The notes under the pieces were generated by a model. The model saw only the letters and a program-made list of their open reading frames with translations, was not told the DNA's origin and ran no database searches. A stretch of 64,000 nt of DNA from Bacteroidales bacterium UBA3653 (GTDB lineage: Bacteria > Bacteroidota > Bacteroidia > Bacteroidales > Paludibacteraceae): the NCBI GenBank assembly GCA_002373505.1, contig DFKE01000013.1:51720-115719 (forward strand), in the 5' to 3' direction. The translations under genes were made by a program, and so were the position numbers. Positions within the stretch are counted from its first letter, which is position 1. Each line of letters starts with the position of its first letter. Shown here piece by piece: positions 32,333-39,952 of this stretch.

Positions 32333-32779
32333 TTAGAGGAGTTTTTTCAATATTGCATCGCATGCGGTATAGATATCCCGATAGGCGGCTTCGAAATCGC
32401 GAGTGTACCAAGGGTCTGATACGTCGCGTTCCTCGCCAGCCCAGTGCATCATGAGTGACAGTTTGGGTGAGGGTCCGAACATACGCTCAATGGCGCGTAT
32501 GTTAGACCGGTCGGCACAGACGATGAGGTCGTATCGGTCGAGATCCTCGCGACAGATCTGCCGGGCATAATGATGGTCAAAAGGAATGCCATGGCGGCGG
32601 AGCGTCTCTTTCGCAGGCGGATAGATGTCGTTTCCGATCTCTTCGGTAGAGACCGCCATAGAGTCAACGAGGAACCGTTCTTCGCACGCCGCTTGCCGGC
32701 AGAGATATTTGAAGACAAACTCCGCCATCGGCGAACGGCAGATATTGCCATGACAAATGAAGAGGAGGCTCGTCGTCAT
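32333..32779 (-). CDS. Low-molecular-weight protein-tyrosine phosphatase
   Basis: This cytosolic enzyme family removes phosphate from Tyr residues, or from arginine in some members. From the ATG at 32779 (an ATG two codons earlier is equally possible) the product has 148 residues. It starts MTTSLLFICHGNICRSPMAE with the C(X)5R active site (C9 to R15), and has the general-acid segment VSDPWYTRDFE near the C-terminus. Length fits the family. It is the first gene of the operon with the kinase-AAA and receiver-like proteins, which suggests it counteracts phosphorylation by that kinase; this is inference, since LMW phosphatases are also common alone. Confidence 0.9.
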   Translation of the reverse strand: MTTSLLFICHGNICRSPMAEFVFKYLCRQAACEERFLVDSMAVSTEEIGNDIYPPAKETLRRHGIPFDHHYARQICREDLDRYDLIVCADRSNIRAIERMFGPSPKLSLMMHWAGEERDVSDPWYTRDFEAAYRDIYTACDAILKKLL

Positions 32780-32802
32780 AATCATCCGTAATTTAACAGG
32801 GT

Positions 32803-32811
32803 GCAAAGATA
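32803..32811 (-). promoter_or_regulatory. Probable -7 element for phosphatase-kinase-receiver operon
   Basis: TATCTTTGC on the minus strand lies 24 bases upstream of the start. The -33 position falls in an AT repeat and has no clear TTTG, so this promoter is weaker or uses another -33. Confidence 0.45.
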
Positions 32812-32852
32812 CAATAAAAAATTCAAAATTTAAAATTAAAAATTCAAAATTA
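32812..32852. repeat. AT-rich short-period repeat
   Basis: Near-repeats of ATTCAAA / ATTTAAA / ATTAAAA with a 7-11 base period. Of the same type as other AT-rich repeats in intergenic spots of this window. Confidence 0.5.
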
Positions 32853-32863
32853 ATGAAAAAGCA

Positions 32864-32891
32864 TAAAAAAAACGCCCAAGAGGACGTTTTT
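32864..32891 (-). terminator. Rho-independent terminator of the dcw operon after murG
   Basis: On the minus strand AAAAACGTCC pairs with GGGCGTTTTT (one G-U pair) around TCTT, and a run of T follows. It separates the dcw genes from the phosphatase-kinase operon. Confidence 0.8.
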
Positions 32892-32975
32892 ACCTATCTA
32901 AAACCTTCGCGATGGTCGCGGAGAGGTCGCGGGATTGAGCCTACGGTAGCGGCTGAGCATCTTGATTTTTTTGCT

Positions 32976-34133
32976 TTACAAGTGTGTTTTAGCAAGTGCT
33001 ATCACCTCCTCAGCAATCCGTTTGGCGGAGTCGGGTTGCGCGAGTCTGAGGATATTGGTATGCAGGGCTTCGAGCCGTAGGTCATCGTGTATGAGTTCGA
33101 GCGCGGCAGGAATCAGTTTCTCCGCCGCTTCGCAGTCCTTGACGAGCACTGCAGCATTTTGGTTGACCAGCGCCATGGCGTTATGTGTCTGATGGTCTTC
33201 CGCCACGTTCGGTGACGGCACAAGGATAGCGGGTTTGCCCAGCAGACAGAGTTCTGAGATGGACGAGGCACCGGCACGCGAGATGACGAGATCGGCATTC
33301 GCATATTGGTCAGGCATGTCGCTGAGGAAATCGTGAACCTCAATGTTCGCCGGTTTGCCTGCGGCCTCCCATGCCGCCTTGCATTTCTCGAAATAAGTCT
33401 TGCCTGTTTGCCAAACGACATGTACTCCTGCTTTTTGAAGAGCCGGAATCCCTGCCGCAACGGCTTCGTTGATGGTCCGTGCGCCGAGTGAACCGCCGAT
33501 GATCAGGAGGGAGCGCCTGCGGCTGTTGAGCGTCTGCGGCTGTTGAGCGTCTGCAACAGTTGAGTGCTTTTTGCCGTTCAGGAGGTTCTGGCGGACGGGG
33601 TTACCGGTAAGGATGATCTTATCGGCAGGGAAGAAGCGTTCCATCCCTTCGTAGGCGACGCAGATCTTAGAAGCTTTGTTTTTGAGAATCTTATTGGTTA
33701 CTCCGGCGAATCCGTTCTGTTCCTGGAGTAGTATAGGTATTCCCATGTTCGCCGCCGCCCACATGGCAGCACCGGAAGCGTACCCTCCGACACCGACGCC
33801 TACATCGGGCCGGAAATCGCGTATGATCTTCTTCACTTGGCGAATTGATTTAGCCAGATCGACGAGTACCGAGAAGTTCTTCCACGGCTGTGCGCGGTTG
33901 AATCCCCTGACGGGTAGTCCGACAATCCGATACCCTGCTTGCGGCACTCGCTCCATCTCCATACGTCCGAGCGCACCGACAAACAAGATCTCGGCATTAG
34001 GATCCAATTCCTTCAAGGCATTGGCAATACTGATTGCGGGGAAGATATGTCCACCGGTCCCGCCACCGGAAATGAGGTAGCGCCCCCCTCTTATCCCCCC
34101 ATGGAGGGGGGAAGATGTATTATTAGTTTGCAT
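32976..34133 (-). CDS. murG: UDP-GlcNAc:undecaprenyl-PP-MurNAc-pentapeptide transferase
   Basis: MurG makes lipid II from lipid I at the inner membrane. The 385-residue GT28 protein has SGGGTGGHIFPA near the N-terminus, GGYASGAAMWAA, and the nucleotide-binding IIGGSLGARTINEAV and SRAGASSISELCLLGKPAILVP in the C-domain. The N-terminal extension MQTNNTSSPLHGGIRGGRY is unusual: it is encoded by one arm of a palindromic element (34083-34111). A second insert, residues ~197-213 (STVADAQQPQTLNSRRR), comes from three 17-bp tandem repeats. It is the last dcw gene here and is followed by a terminator; murC and the fts genes that usually follow are not adjacent. Confidence 0.96.
   Translation of the reverse strand: MQTNNTSSPLHGGIRGGRYLISGGGTGGHIFPAISIANALKELDPNAEILFVGALGRMEMERVPQAGYRIVGLPVRGFNRAQPWKNFSVLVDLAKSIRQVKKIIRDFRPDVGVGVGGYASGAAMWAAANMGIPILLQEQNGFAGVTNKILKNKASKICVAYEGMERFFPADKIILTGNPVRQNLLNGKKHSTVADAQQPQTLNSRRRSLLIIGGSLGARTINEAVAAGIPALQKAGVHVVWQTGKTYFEKCKAAWEAAGKPANIEVHDFLSDMPDQYANADLVISRAGASSISELCLLGKPAILVPSPNVAEDHQTHNAMALVNQNAAVLVKDCEAAEKLIPAALELIHDDLRLEALHTNILRLAQPDSAKRIAEEVIALAKTHL
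33514..33564. repeat. Three 17-bp tandem repeats inside murG
   Basis: CGCCTGCGGCTGTTGAG, CGTCTGCGGCTGTTGAG and CGTCTGCAACAGTTGAG run without gaps. A 17-base unit is not a multiple of three, but three copies (51 bases) keep the frame. Confidence 0.85.
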
Positions 34134-34231
34134 TTTGTAAATGATTTTTTATACTTAAAATAGTATTTTCTATATCACACATAACTTGTTCATTATTTTC
34201 TCCTCCCCTCCACGGGGAGGCTGGGTGGGGC
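34083..34231. repeat. BIME-like inverted pair spanning the ftsW-murG junction
   Basis: Left unit 34083-34111 (CCCCCCATGGAGGGGGG palindrome with CCCCCCTCTTA outside) and right unit 34201-34231 (CCTCCCC / GGGGAGG palindrome with tail CTGGGTGGGGCC) face each other. The right end is two bases from the ftsW stop codon (34234); the murG start codon lies between the units. Confidence 0.7.
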
Positions 34232-34233
34232 CT

Positions 34234-35469
34234 TTATTCCAAATTTACAATAGGTGCTTCTTCGGCGCTTTCCACCTTGGTCTCGTTGACCCGTTCGCGC
34301 AGTTCGGCCTGTTCGCGGCTGACGCCCATCATGATGCCGAAATAGACGGACGTGATGAGAACGGACGTACCTCCTCTGGAGATAAGCGGCAGCGGTTGTC
34401 CTGTGACGGGGCCTAGTCCGACAGCGACGAGCATGGAGATGAGTGCCTGACATGTGATCATCAGCGCGAGTCCCATGGTCATCAGCATAGCCGGCATATC
34501 AGAATAGCGGCTGGATATATTACACGCCCGAAAGAGGATCGCCATATAAAGGAAGATCAGTGCGAAAGCTCCGACAAACCCTGATTCCTCCACAATGATT
34601 GCGAAGATATAATCCGCAAACGCCAGCGGTAGATAGTCTCTCTCTTTGCTGTTACCGGGCAGCACGCCGAGCGGCGATATGCCTCCCCGCGCGACAGCGA
34701 CAGAGGCATAGACCTCCTGTATGTTGTCATCGGTAAGCACATACTTGGAGCCGTCGTCCTGATCAAAATGATGGTCAATACGGCTGACCCAGACGGTAGC
34801 TCTCTTGAAGGGCCCGTGCATCTGTCTGCCGGGTCTGACAAAAGCGAACTCCACGATCGCGTACCCGAGTGCGAGGACCAGAAAAGCGATACCGACGACA
34901 GACATGGTATATCTCCAAGGAATGCGTGCGAGAATCCAGAGGCAGAAGATGATGAGCCCGATGAGTACCGCTGTAGAGAGGTTCGACGCCATGACGGGCA
35001 GCATCACCACCGCCGCAATGACGAGTGTGCGATAGAAATACTTCCGTTTGTCCTCCTCGGTGTGTATGCGTGCGAGCTGGTCAGCGATGACGATGATGAG
35101 ACTCAGTTTCGCCAGTTCGGAAGGTTGGAAGGTGATGCCGGCAATCCGCACCCATCGTGCAGCACCGTTGATAGTGACTACCAGCGGGTTTCCGGGTATC
35201 ATCGTGGAATAGACCAGCAAGGTGCTGACCGCCAGCAGGATATACCCGCCGAAGCGGACCCAATAAGTAGGAATAAACTGGATAAAAAACGCTGCGATGA
35301 CTCCCATCACGATGAAAAGCATCTGTTGCCCGATCGGTCCGAGGGCGGAATGATGCATGTACACGAGGGTAGAAGACGCCGAGAAAAGGGCGATGACAGC
35401 GACACCGATCAGGAGCAGGAAAATCACCCAAAAGGTGCGATCAATTGTGCTTAAATCAAATTTTCTCAT
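34234..35469 (-). CDS. ftsW: Septal SEDS peptidoglycan polymerase FtsW
   Basis: FtsW is the inner-membrane lipid II polymerase that works with FtsI at the division septum. The 411-residue product has about ten membrane helices and the SEDS signatures INGAARWVRIAGITFQPSELAKL, PVMASNLSTAVLIGLI and the late GTSVLITSVYFGIMM. The start ATG overlaps the murD stop by four bases (ATGA), indicating translational coupling. Length is normal. It is followed two bases later by a palindromic element that runs into murG. RodA is a related family, but the dcw position supports FtsW. Confidence 0.96.
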   Translation of the reverse strand: MRKFDLSTIDRTFWVIFLLLIGVAVIALFSASSTLVYMHHSALGPIGQQMLFIVMGVIAAFFIQFIPTYWVRFGGYILLAVSTLLVYSTMIPGNPLVVTINGAARWVRIAGITFQPSELAKLSLIIVIADQLARIHTEEDKRKYFYRTLVIAAVVMLPVMASNLSTAVLIGLIIFCLWILARIPWRYTMSVVGIAFLVLALGYAIVEFAFVRPGRQMHGPFKRATVWVSRIDHHFDQDDGSKYVLTDDNIQEVYASVAVARGGISPLGVLPGNSKERDYLPLAFADYIFAIIVEESGFVGAFALIFLYMAILFRACNISSRYSDMPAMLMTMGLALMITCQALISMLVAVGLGPVTGQPLPLISRGGTSVLITSVYFGIMMGVSREQAELRERVNETKVESAEEAPIVNLE

Positions 35470-36827
35470 AACTCTCTTACCGCCGCCATGAATTGTTCTC
35501 CGCGGTCTTCATAGGACTTGAAGAGGTCGAAAGAAGCGCAGCAAGGGCTCAGCAGGACGGTGTCGCCCTCTCTTGCCGCATGGTACGCCGCTTGTACCGC
35601 ATCGTGCAAGTTGTTCGTGTCGATGATCTGAATAGGGCTTTCGACTTTCGACTTTTGACTCTCGACTAATTTTTCAAAATGCTCGTGCAGTTTCTCGTTA
35701 TGCAGGCCCATGAAGATGAGGGTGTGGCATTTCTGCTTCACCAGTTCGTCAATCTCGGAGTAATCGTTTCCTTTGTCTTTGCCGCCGAGGATGAGTACGG
35801 TAGGCGTGGTCATGGACTCAAGGGCGTACCAGCAAGAGTTGACGTTGGTCGCCTTGGAGTCGTTGATATATCTTACGCCCCGGACGGTAGCCACATACTG
35901 CAGGCGGTGCTCCACGCCTTGGAAGGTCATGAGGCTCTCGCGGATGACCTCTTTTTTGATACCTACTACATTCGCAGCGATGGTAGCCGCCATGGAGTTG
36001 AGGACATTATGCCGTCCCTTCAACGCCAGTTCGTCTTCCCCTACCGGCAGCGGATTCGGTTGTGTGAAACCATAGGGATAGAGGGTCGCGCCTAACTGTA
36101 TCTTCTTCATCTCACGGTCAATAACAGGGTCCTCCGCCCAGTAGATGAAACTGTCCTCTTTGGTCTGGTTACGGGTGATACGGAACTTGGCGTCCACGTA
36201 ATTCTGGAACTTATAATCATATCGGTCGAGATGGTCCGGCGTGATGTTGAGCAGGATGGCTATATCCGCCTTGAAATCATACATGTTGTCCAGTTGGAAA
36301 GAGGAGAGTTCAATGACATAGTAGTCATGATCCTCATGCGCCACTTGCAGCGCCAGCGAATTGCCGATGTTGCCCGCCAGACCTACGTCCAAGCCCGCCT
36401 GCTTCAAGATATAGAAAATCAACGAAGTGGTGGTGGTCTTTCCGTTGGAACCGGTGATACATATCATCTTCGCATGGGTGTACCGTGCGGCAAACTCGAT
36501 CTCGGAGATAATGGGTGTGCCTTGTGCTTGCAGTTTCTGAATCAGCGGTGCCGTCAATGGTATACCCGGCGATTTGACCACTTCATCGGCATTGAGAATC
36601 AACTCCTCGCTATGCTTGCCGTCCTCCCATTGGACGCCGTTCTGGTCGAGCAGCGCGCGGTACGGTTCGCTGATTGTGCCGCAGTCGGATACAAACACAT
36701 CAAATCCTTTCTCTTTGGCAAGAATAGCAGCCCCGCTACCACTCTCGCCGGCTCCTAAAACAACGATTCGACGAACCCCTCTCCGGCTCTCCCCACAAGG
36801 GAGAGAGGTCTGATTAGTCTTGCTCAT
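35466..36827 (-). CDS. murD: UDP-MurNAc-L-Ala:D-Glu ligase
   Basis: MurD adds D-glutamate to UDP-MurNAc-L-alanine in the cytosol. From the ATG at 36827 (an earlier ATG at 36848 is possible) the product has 453 residues. It has VVLGAGESGSGAAIL, the ATP-binding CITGSNGKTTTTSLIF, ITPDHLDRYD and GVEHRLQYV. Two unusual segments come from repeats: the N-terminal TSLPCGESRRG (palindrome arm at 36776-36810) and SQKSKVES near residue ~395 (heptamer repeat, 35639-35668). Both lie outside the core motifs. The stop overlaps the ftsW start. It lies downstream of mraY. Confidence 0.96.
   Translation of the reverse strand: MSKTNQTSLPCGESRRGVRRIVVLGAGESGSGAAILAKEKGFDVFVSDCGTISEPYRALLDQNGVQWEDGKHSEELILNADEVVKSPGIPLTAPLIQKLQAQGTPIISEIEFAARYTHAKMICITGSNGKTTTTSLIFYILKQAGLDVGLAGNIGNSLALQVAHEDHDYYVIELSSFQLDNMYDFKADIAILLNITPDHLDRYDYKFQNYVDAKFRITRNQTKEDSFIYWAEDPVIDREMKKIQLGATLYPYGFTQPNPLPVGEDELALKGRHNVLNSMAATIAANVVGIKKEVIRESLMTFQGVEHRLQYVATVRGVRYINDSKATNVNSCWYALESMTTPTVLILGGKDKGNDYSEIDELVKQKCHTLIFMGLHNEKLHEHFEKLVESQKSKVESPIQIIDTNNLHDAVQAAYHAAREGDTVLLSPCCASFDLFKSYEDRGEQFMAAVREL
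35639..35668. repeat. Heptamer repeat inside murD
   Basis: TTTCGAC / TTTTGAC units repeat at seven-base spacing, in frame. A near-identical copy is in murE at 39519-39548. Confidence 0.75.
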
Positions 36828-36923
36828 ATTAGATATTTTTTTATACATTCAACAGTTTGCTCAATATTGGTAGTTACCTCTTCGTTATTTCCCTCCCTTG
36901 TGGGGAGGGTCAGGGTGGGGTTT
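36776..36923. repeat. BIME-like inverted pair spanning the mraY-murD junction
   Basis: Left unit 36776-36810 has a CTCTCCCC / GGGAGAG palindrome with AACCCCTCTCCGG outside; right unit 36890-36923 has CCCTCCC / GGGAGGG with tail TCAGGGTGGGGTT outside. Outer ends are AACCCC and GGGGTT. The right end is six bases from the mraY stop (36930), and both candidate murD start codons lie between the units. Confidence 0.75.
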
Positions 36924-36929
36924 CTTACC

Positions 36930-38213
36930 TTATCTTATTTTCAACGTCAATATAGTGATTGCCGCCAAGATGAGTGTCACGATACAGAACCGCAAAACGA
37001 TCTTGGTCTCATGGTGGAGGTTCTTGCTGCCCTTGAAGACGATGGAGCATGTCGGATCGTTCTTCAGGACTTGTTCTACAGAAGTGCGGAAGTGGTCATG
37101 GAAAGGTGTCCTTTTCCAGATACGAACATGCTTTCCGCGTTTCTTATAGAACTTGTACACCTGCGTCTGGAGGATCACGCTGACGCTCTCCATCAGGAAG
37201 ATTCCGCACAGGACAGGCACCATCAGTTCCTTATGAATGACCATGGCGCAGACGCCGATGATACCTCCCACGGTGAGGCTTCCTGTGTCGCCCAGAAAGA
37301 CCTGTGCCGGGAACCCGTTAAACCAGAGATAGCCAACCAGCGCACCGACGAACGAAGCCATGAAGACCACCAGTTCTTCGGAGCCGGGTATATACATCAC
37401 GTCGAAATACTCCGCCCAGACGACACTGCCGGATGTATAAGCCAGAATCAGCAGGGCAATACCGATGATGGCTGAGTTACCGGCACACATGCCATCCATT
37501 CCGTCGTTCAGGTTTGCGCCGTTACTTACCGCCGCCACGACAAACACCGTCAGCAGCACAAAGAAGATCCATCCGAAACGGTATTTGTTGTTCTCTCCGG
37601 TCCATGAAAACAGGTCGGCGTAGTTGAAGTTATGATGTTTGACAAACGGGATGGTGGTCTGCGTGGACTTGATCTCCGGCGTCTTCTCGACCACCACTAC
37701 GTTGTTCTCAATCCGGCTGGTGACCACCTCGTTCATGCTCACAGCGGGACAGAAACGCAGCGTCAGTCCGACGATCAGACCCAGCGTCACTTGGCCGCCG
37801 ATCTTCACCCATCCGTTCAGACCGTCTTTGTTCTTTCGGAAGGTCTTGATGTAGTCGTCGGCGAAGCCCAGCGCACCCATCAGCAGCGTTGTCACAAGCA
37901 TCAGAATCATATATACATTCGTCAGTTTTCCCAGCAGCAGACACGGCACGAGGATAGCCGCAATGACAATCAGTCCGCCCATCGTAGGCACACCTTTTTT
38001 GCCCACGTTGAAGGGGTCGGTTTTCTCGTCCCGCTGCGTCTCGGAGATGTTATGACGCTTCATGTAGTTGATAAACCAGTTGCCGAACCAGATACTGATC
38101 AGCAGCCCCAAGATCCCTGCCGTGATGGCTCGGAATGAGATGTAGGTCAACAGCCGCGCACCTGCCAAATGACCGTACGCCCCTGTCAAATAGTCAAATA
38201 AGGAATATAACAT
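36930..38213 (-). CDS. mraY: Phospho-MurNAc-pentapeptide translocase
   Basis: MraY transfers phospho-MurNAc-pentapeptide to undecaprenyl phosphate, making lipid I in the inner membrane. The 427-residue product has about ten helices and the catalytic segments GFADDYIK, NGANLNDGMDGMCAG and GDTGSLTVGG, with MVIHKELMVPVL late. It is longer than the E. coli enzyme (~360) because of an extra loop (residues ~175-225, ENNVVVVEKTPEIKST), which is usual in Bacteroidota. It is 52 bases after murE. The downstream junction with murD carries palindromic elements. Confidence 0.97.
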   Translation of the reverse strand: MLYSLFDYLTGAYGHLAGARLLTYISFRAITAGILGLLISIWFGNWFINYMKRHNISETQRDEKTDPFNVGKKGVPTMGGLIVIAAILVPCLLLGKLTNVYMILMLVTTLLMGALGFADDYIKTFRKNKDGLNGWVKIGGQVTLGLIVGLTLRFCPAVSMNEVVTSRIENNVVVVEKTPEIKSTQTTIPFVKHHNFNYADLFSWTGENNKYRFGWIFFVLLTVFVVAAVSNGANLNDGMDGMCAGNSAIIGIALLILAYTSGSVVWAEYFDVMYIPGSEELVVFMASFVGALVGYLWFNGFPAQVFLGDTGSLTVGGIIGVCAMVIHKELMVPVLCGIFLMESVSVILQTQVYKFYKKRGKHVRIWKRTPFHDHFRTSVEQVLKNDPTCSIVFKGSKNLHHETKIVLRFCIVTLILAAITILTLKIR

Positions 38214-38215
38214 AA

Positions 38216-38271
38216 ACTTTCATCTTTAGACTCTTCAACTTCTTTCAACTTTCAACTATCAACTTTCAACT
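38216..38271. repeat. Heptamer repeat at the murE-mraY junction
   Basis: TTTCAAC / TATCAAC units with a seven-base period. On the coding strand the repeat supplies the last Ser codon and the TGA stop of murE (38266-38268). Confidence 0.7.
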
Positions 38272-39771
38272 ATGGTTCGCATACTTGCGAACCTCCTCGT
38301 GGTCGTCAAAATGGTGCTTGACACCTTTGATGATCTGGTAGTCCTCGTGTCCCTTTCCGGCAACAAGGATGACGTCTCCGCTCTGCGCCAGCGTGCAAGC
38401 GGTCTGTATCGCCGCTGCGCGGTCCTCGATGACCAAAGTGCTGCGCAGTTCGTCTTCGGTCAGTCCCGCTTTCATGTCGTTCAGTATGTCCGCCGGCTCC
38501 TCATCGCGCGGGTTGTCGGAGGTCAGGATCAACTGTTCGCTTCCGGCTTTCGCTATCTTAGCCATCATCGGTCGTTTGCCCTTGTCCCGATTTCCCCCGC
38601 AACCCACAACAGTAATGAGTTTCCTTTGTCCTTTGTCCTTTGTCCCTTTGTCACTTCCAATGATTTCCCTGATCGTCTGAATCACGTTGTCCACCGCGTC
38701 CGGCGTGTGTGCGTAATCGACGATGGCGGTCCATCCTTTGGGACTGCGGATGGTCTCAAACCGCCCGTTCACAGGTTTCAATGTGCTCAAAACCCGTAGT
38801 ACGTCCAGTTCGTCAAAACCGAGGCACAGCGCTGCTCCGTAGATACAAAGCAGGTTGCTGACATTGAACCGTCCCACCAACGGAACAAAGACCTCTTTGC
38901 CGTTGATATTCAGCATCATGCCTTCGAACCCTTCTTCCAAAATCTGCGCCTTGTAATCCGCGAGCGAGCGGGTGGAGTAGGTATGTACGGCGGCCTTGCA
39001 GTTCTGCGTCATGACGAGGCCGTTCTTGTCGTCTTTGTTGGTTACGGCGAAAGCGCTTTTCTTCAGCCCGTCGAACAGCCGTTTCTTCGTGTCGCGGTAG
39101 TTGTCGAAGGTCTTGTGGTAGTCGATATGGTCCCTCGTCAGGTTGGTGAACAACGCGCCGTTGAAATCCAGTCCGGCGATGCGTTCCTGGGCGATGGCGT
39201 GCGACGAGACCTCCATGAAAGCGTACTCGCACCCTGCGTCCACCATCCGTCGCAGCAGACCGTTCAGTTCTATTGCATCAGGCGTGGTGTGCGTCGCAGG
39301 AACGGCTTCGTCTTCGATATAATTGACTACGGTGGACAGCAGTCCCGCCTTGTGACCCAGCGCGCGCACGAGTTTATATAATAAGGTGGCGATGGTTGTC
39401 TTGCCGTTCGTGCCGGTCACGCCCACGAGCGTCAGTTTTTTGCTCGGCTCGCCGAACCACTTGCTAGCTAACAGTCCCAGCGCCTTGTCCGTGTTCTCGA
39501 CGAGAATATAGCAGGGGCTTTCGACTTTCGACTTTTGACTTTCGACTTCCTCCGGCAGAAAGTTTCTGTCGGAAAGCACTATCGCCGCCGCGCCTTTGGC
39601 GATACAACCATCAATGAATGTGTGTCCATCTACTGCTGTGCCCACCTGCGCAACAAACATATCGCCTTCGCCCACCTTCCGGCTGTCGAAATGCAGACCG
39701 TTGATCTCCTTGTCCGTCGAACCGATCACCTCGATCGGCTTGATCGCCTTCAATAATTCGCTTAATAACAT
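38266..39771 (-). CDS. murE: UDP-MurNAc-tripeptide synthetase (meso-DAP-adding)
   Basis: MurE adds the third residue to UDP-MurNAc-dipeptide. The 501-residue product has GVTGTNGKTTIATLLY (ATP site), FTNLTRDHIDYHK, and the DNPR motif (TSDNPRDEEPADIL) that selects meso-diaminopimelate. Two in-frame segments come from heptamer repeats: SQKSKVES (~residue 78, 39519-39548) and KGTKDKGQR (~residue 376, 38622-38653). Its C-terminus and stop are shaped by another heptamer repeat. It follows ftsI after 181 bases filled with palindromic elements and precedes mraY. Confidence 0.97.
   Translation of the reverse strand: MLLSELLKAIKPIEVIGSTDKEINGLHFDSRKVGEGDMFVAQVGTAVDGHTFIDGCIAKGAAAIVLSDRNFLPEEVESQKSKVESPCYILVENTDKALGLLASKWFGEPSKKLTLVGVTGTNGKTTIATLLYKLVRALGHKAGLLSTVVNYIEDEAVPATHTTPDAIELNGLLRRMVDAGCEYAFMEVSSHAIAQERIAGLDFNGALFTNLTRDHIDYHKTFDNYRDTKKRLFDGLKKSAFAVTNKDDKNGLVMTQNCKAAVHTYSTRSLADYKAQILEEGFEGMMLNINGKEVFVPLVGRFNVSNLLCIYGAALCLGFDELDVLRVLSTLKPVNGRFETIRSPKGWTAIVDYAHTPDAVDNVIQTIREIIGSDKGTKDKGQRKLITVVGCGGNRDKGKRPMMAKIAKAGSEQLILTSDNPRDEEPADILNDMKAGLTEDELRSTLVIEDRAAAIQTACTLAQSGDVILVAGKGHEDYQIIKGVKHHFDDHEEVRKYANHS
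38622..38653. repeat. Heptamer repeat inside murE
   Basis: TTTGTCC repeats three to four times at seven-base spacing; read in frame as KGTKDKGQR on the minus strand. Confidence 0.65.
39519..39548. repeat. Heptamer repeat inside murE, copy of the murD repeat
   Basis: TTTCGAC / TTTTGAC units. GGGCTTTCGACTTTCGACTT is shared exactly with the murD copy, and both give SQKSKVES. Confidence 0.75.
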
Positions 39772-39795
39772 AATAATATATATTATTCCCTATTT

Positions 39796-39952
39796 CCCTC
39801 CCTTTCCCCCTCCCCCTGAGGGGAGGGTCGGGGTGGGGTTATCTATTTATCTCCCCTATTCTCCCTCCTATTTCCCCTCCCTTGAGCGGGTGAAGAGCTC
39901 TGCTCGATCGGACTGCCGGTGGCCGTCCGTAGAACTCCTCGGGGTGGGGTTC
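39796..39952. repeat. Two same-direction REP-like elements between murE and ftsI
   Basis: Element 39796-39838 has TCCCCCTGAGGGG with tail GTCGGGGTGGGGTT. Element 39874-39952 has CCCCTCCCTT and the same GGGGTGGGGTT tail, but about 54 bases lie between them, including CGGAC / GTCCG (39909-39929) and AGAGCTCT. That looks like a nested insertion. The second tail ends at the ftsI stop codon. Confidence 0.65.

Noticed and set aside
5602..32779. Accessory region as a transposon or prophage
   Set aside because: No transposase, integrase, phage structural gene or flanking repeat was found, and housekeeping pfkA lies within it.
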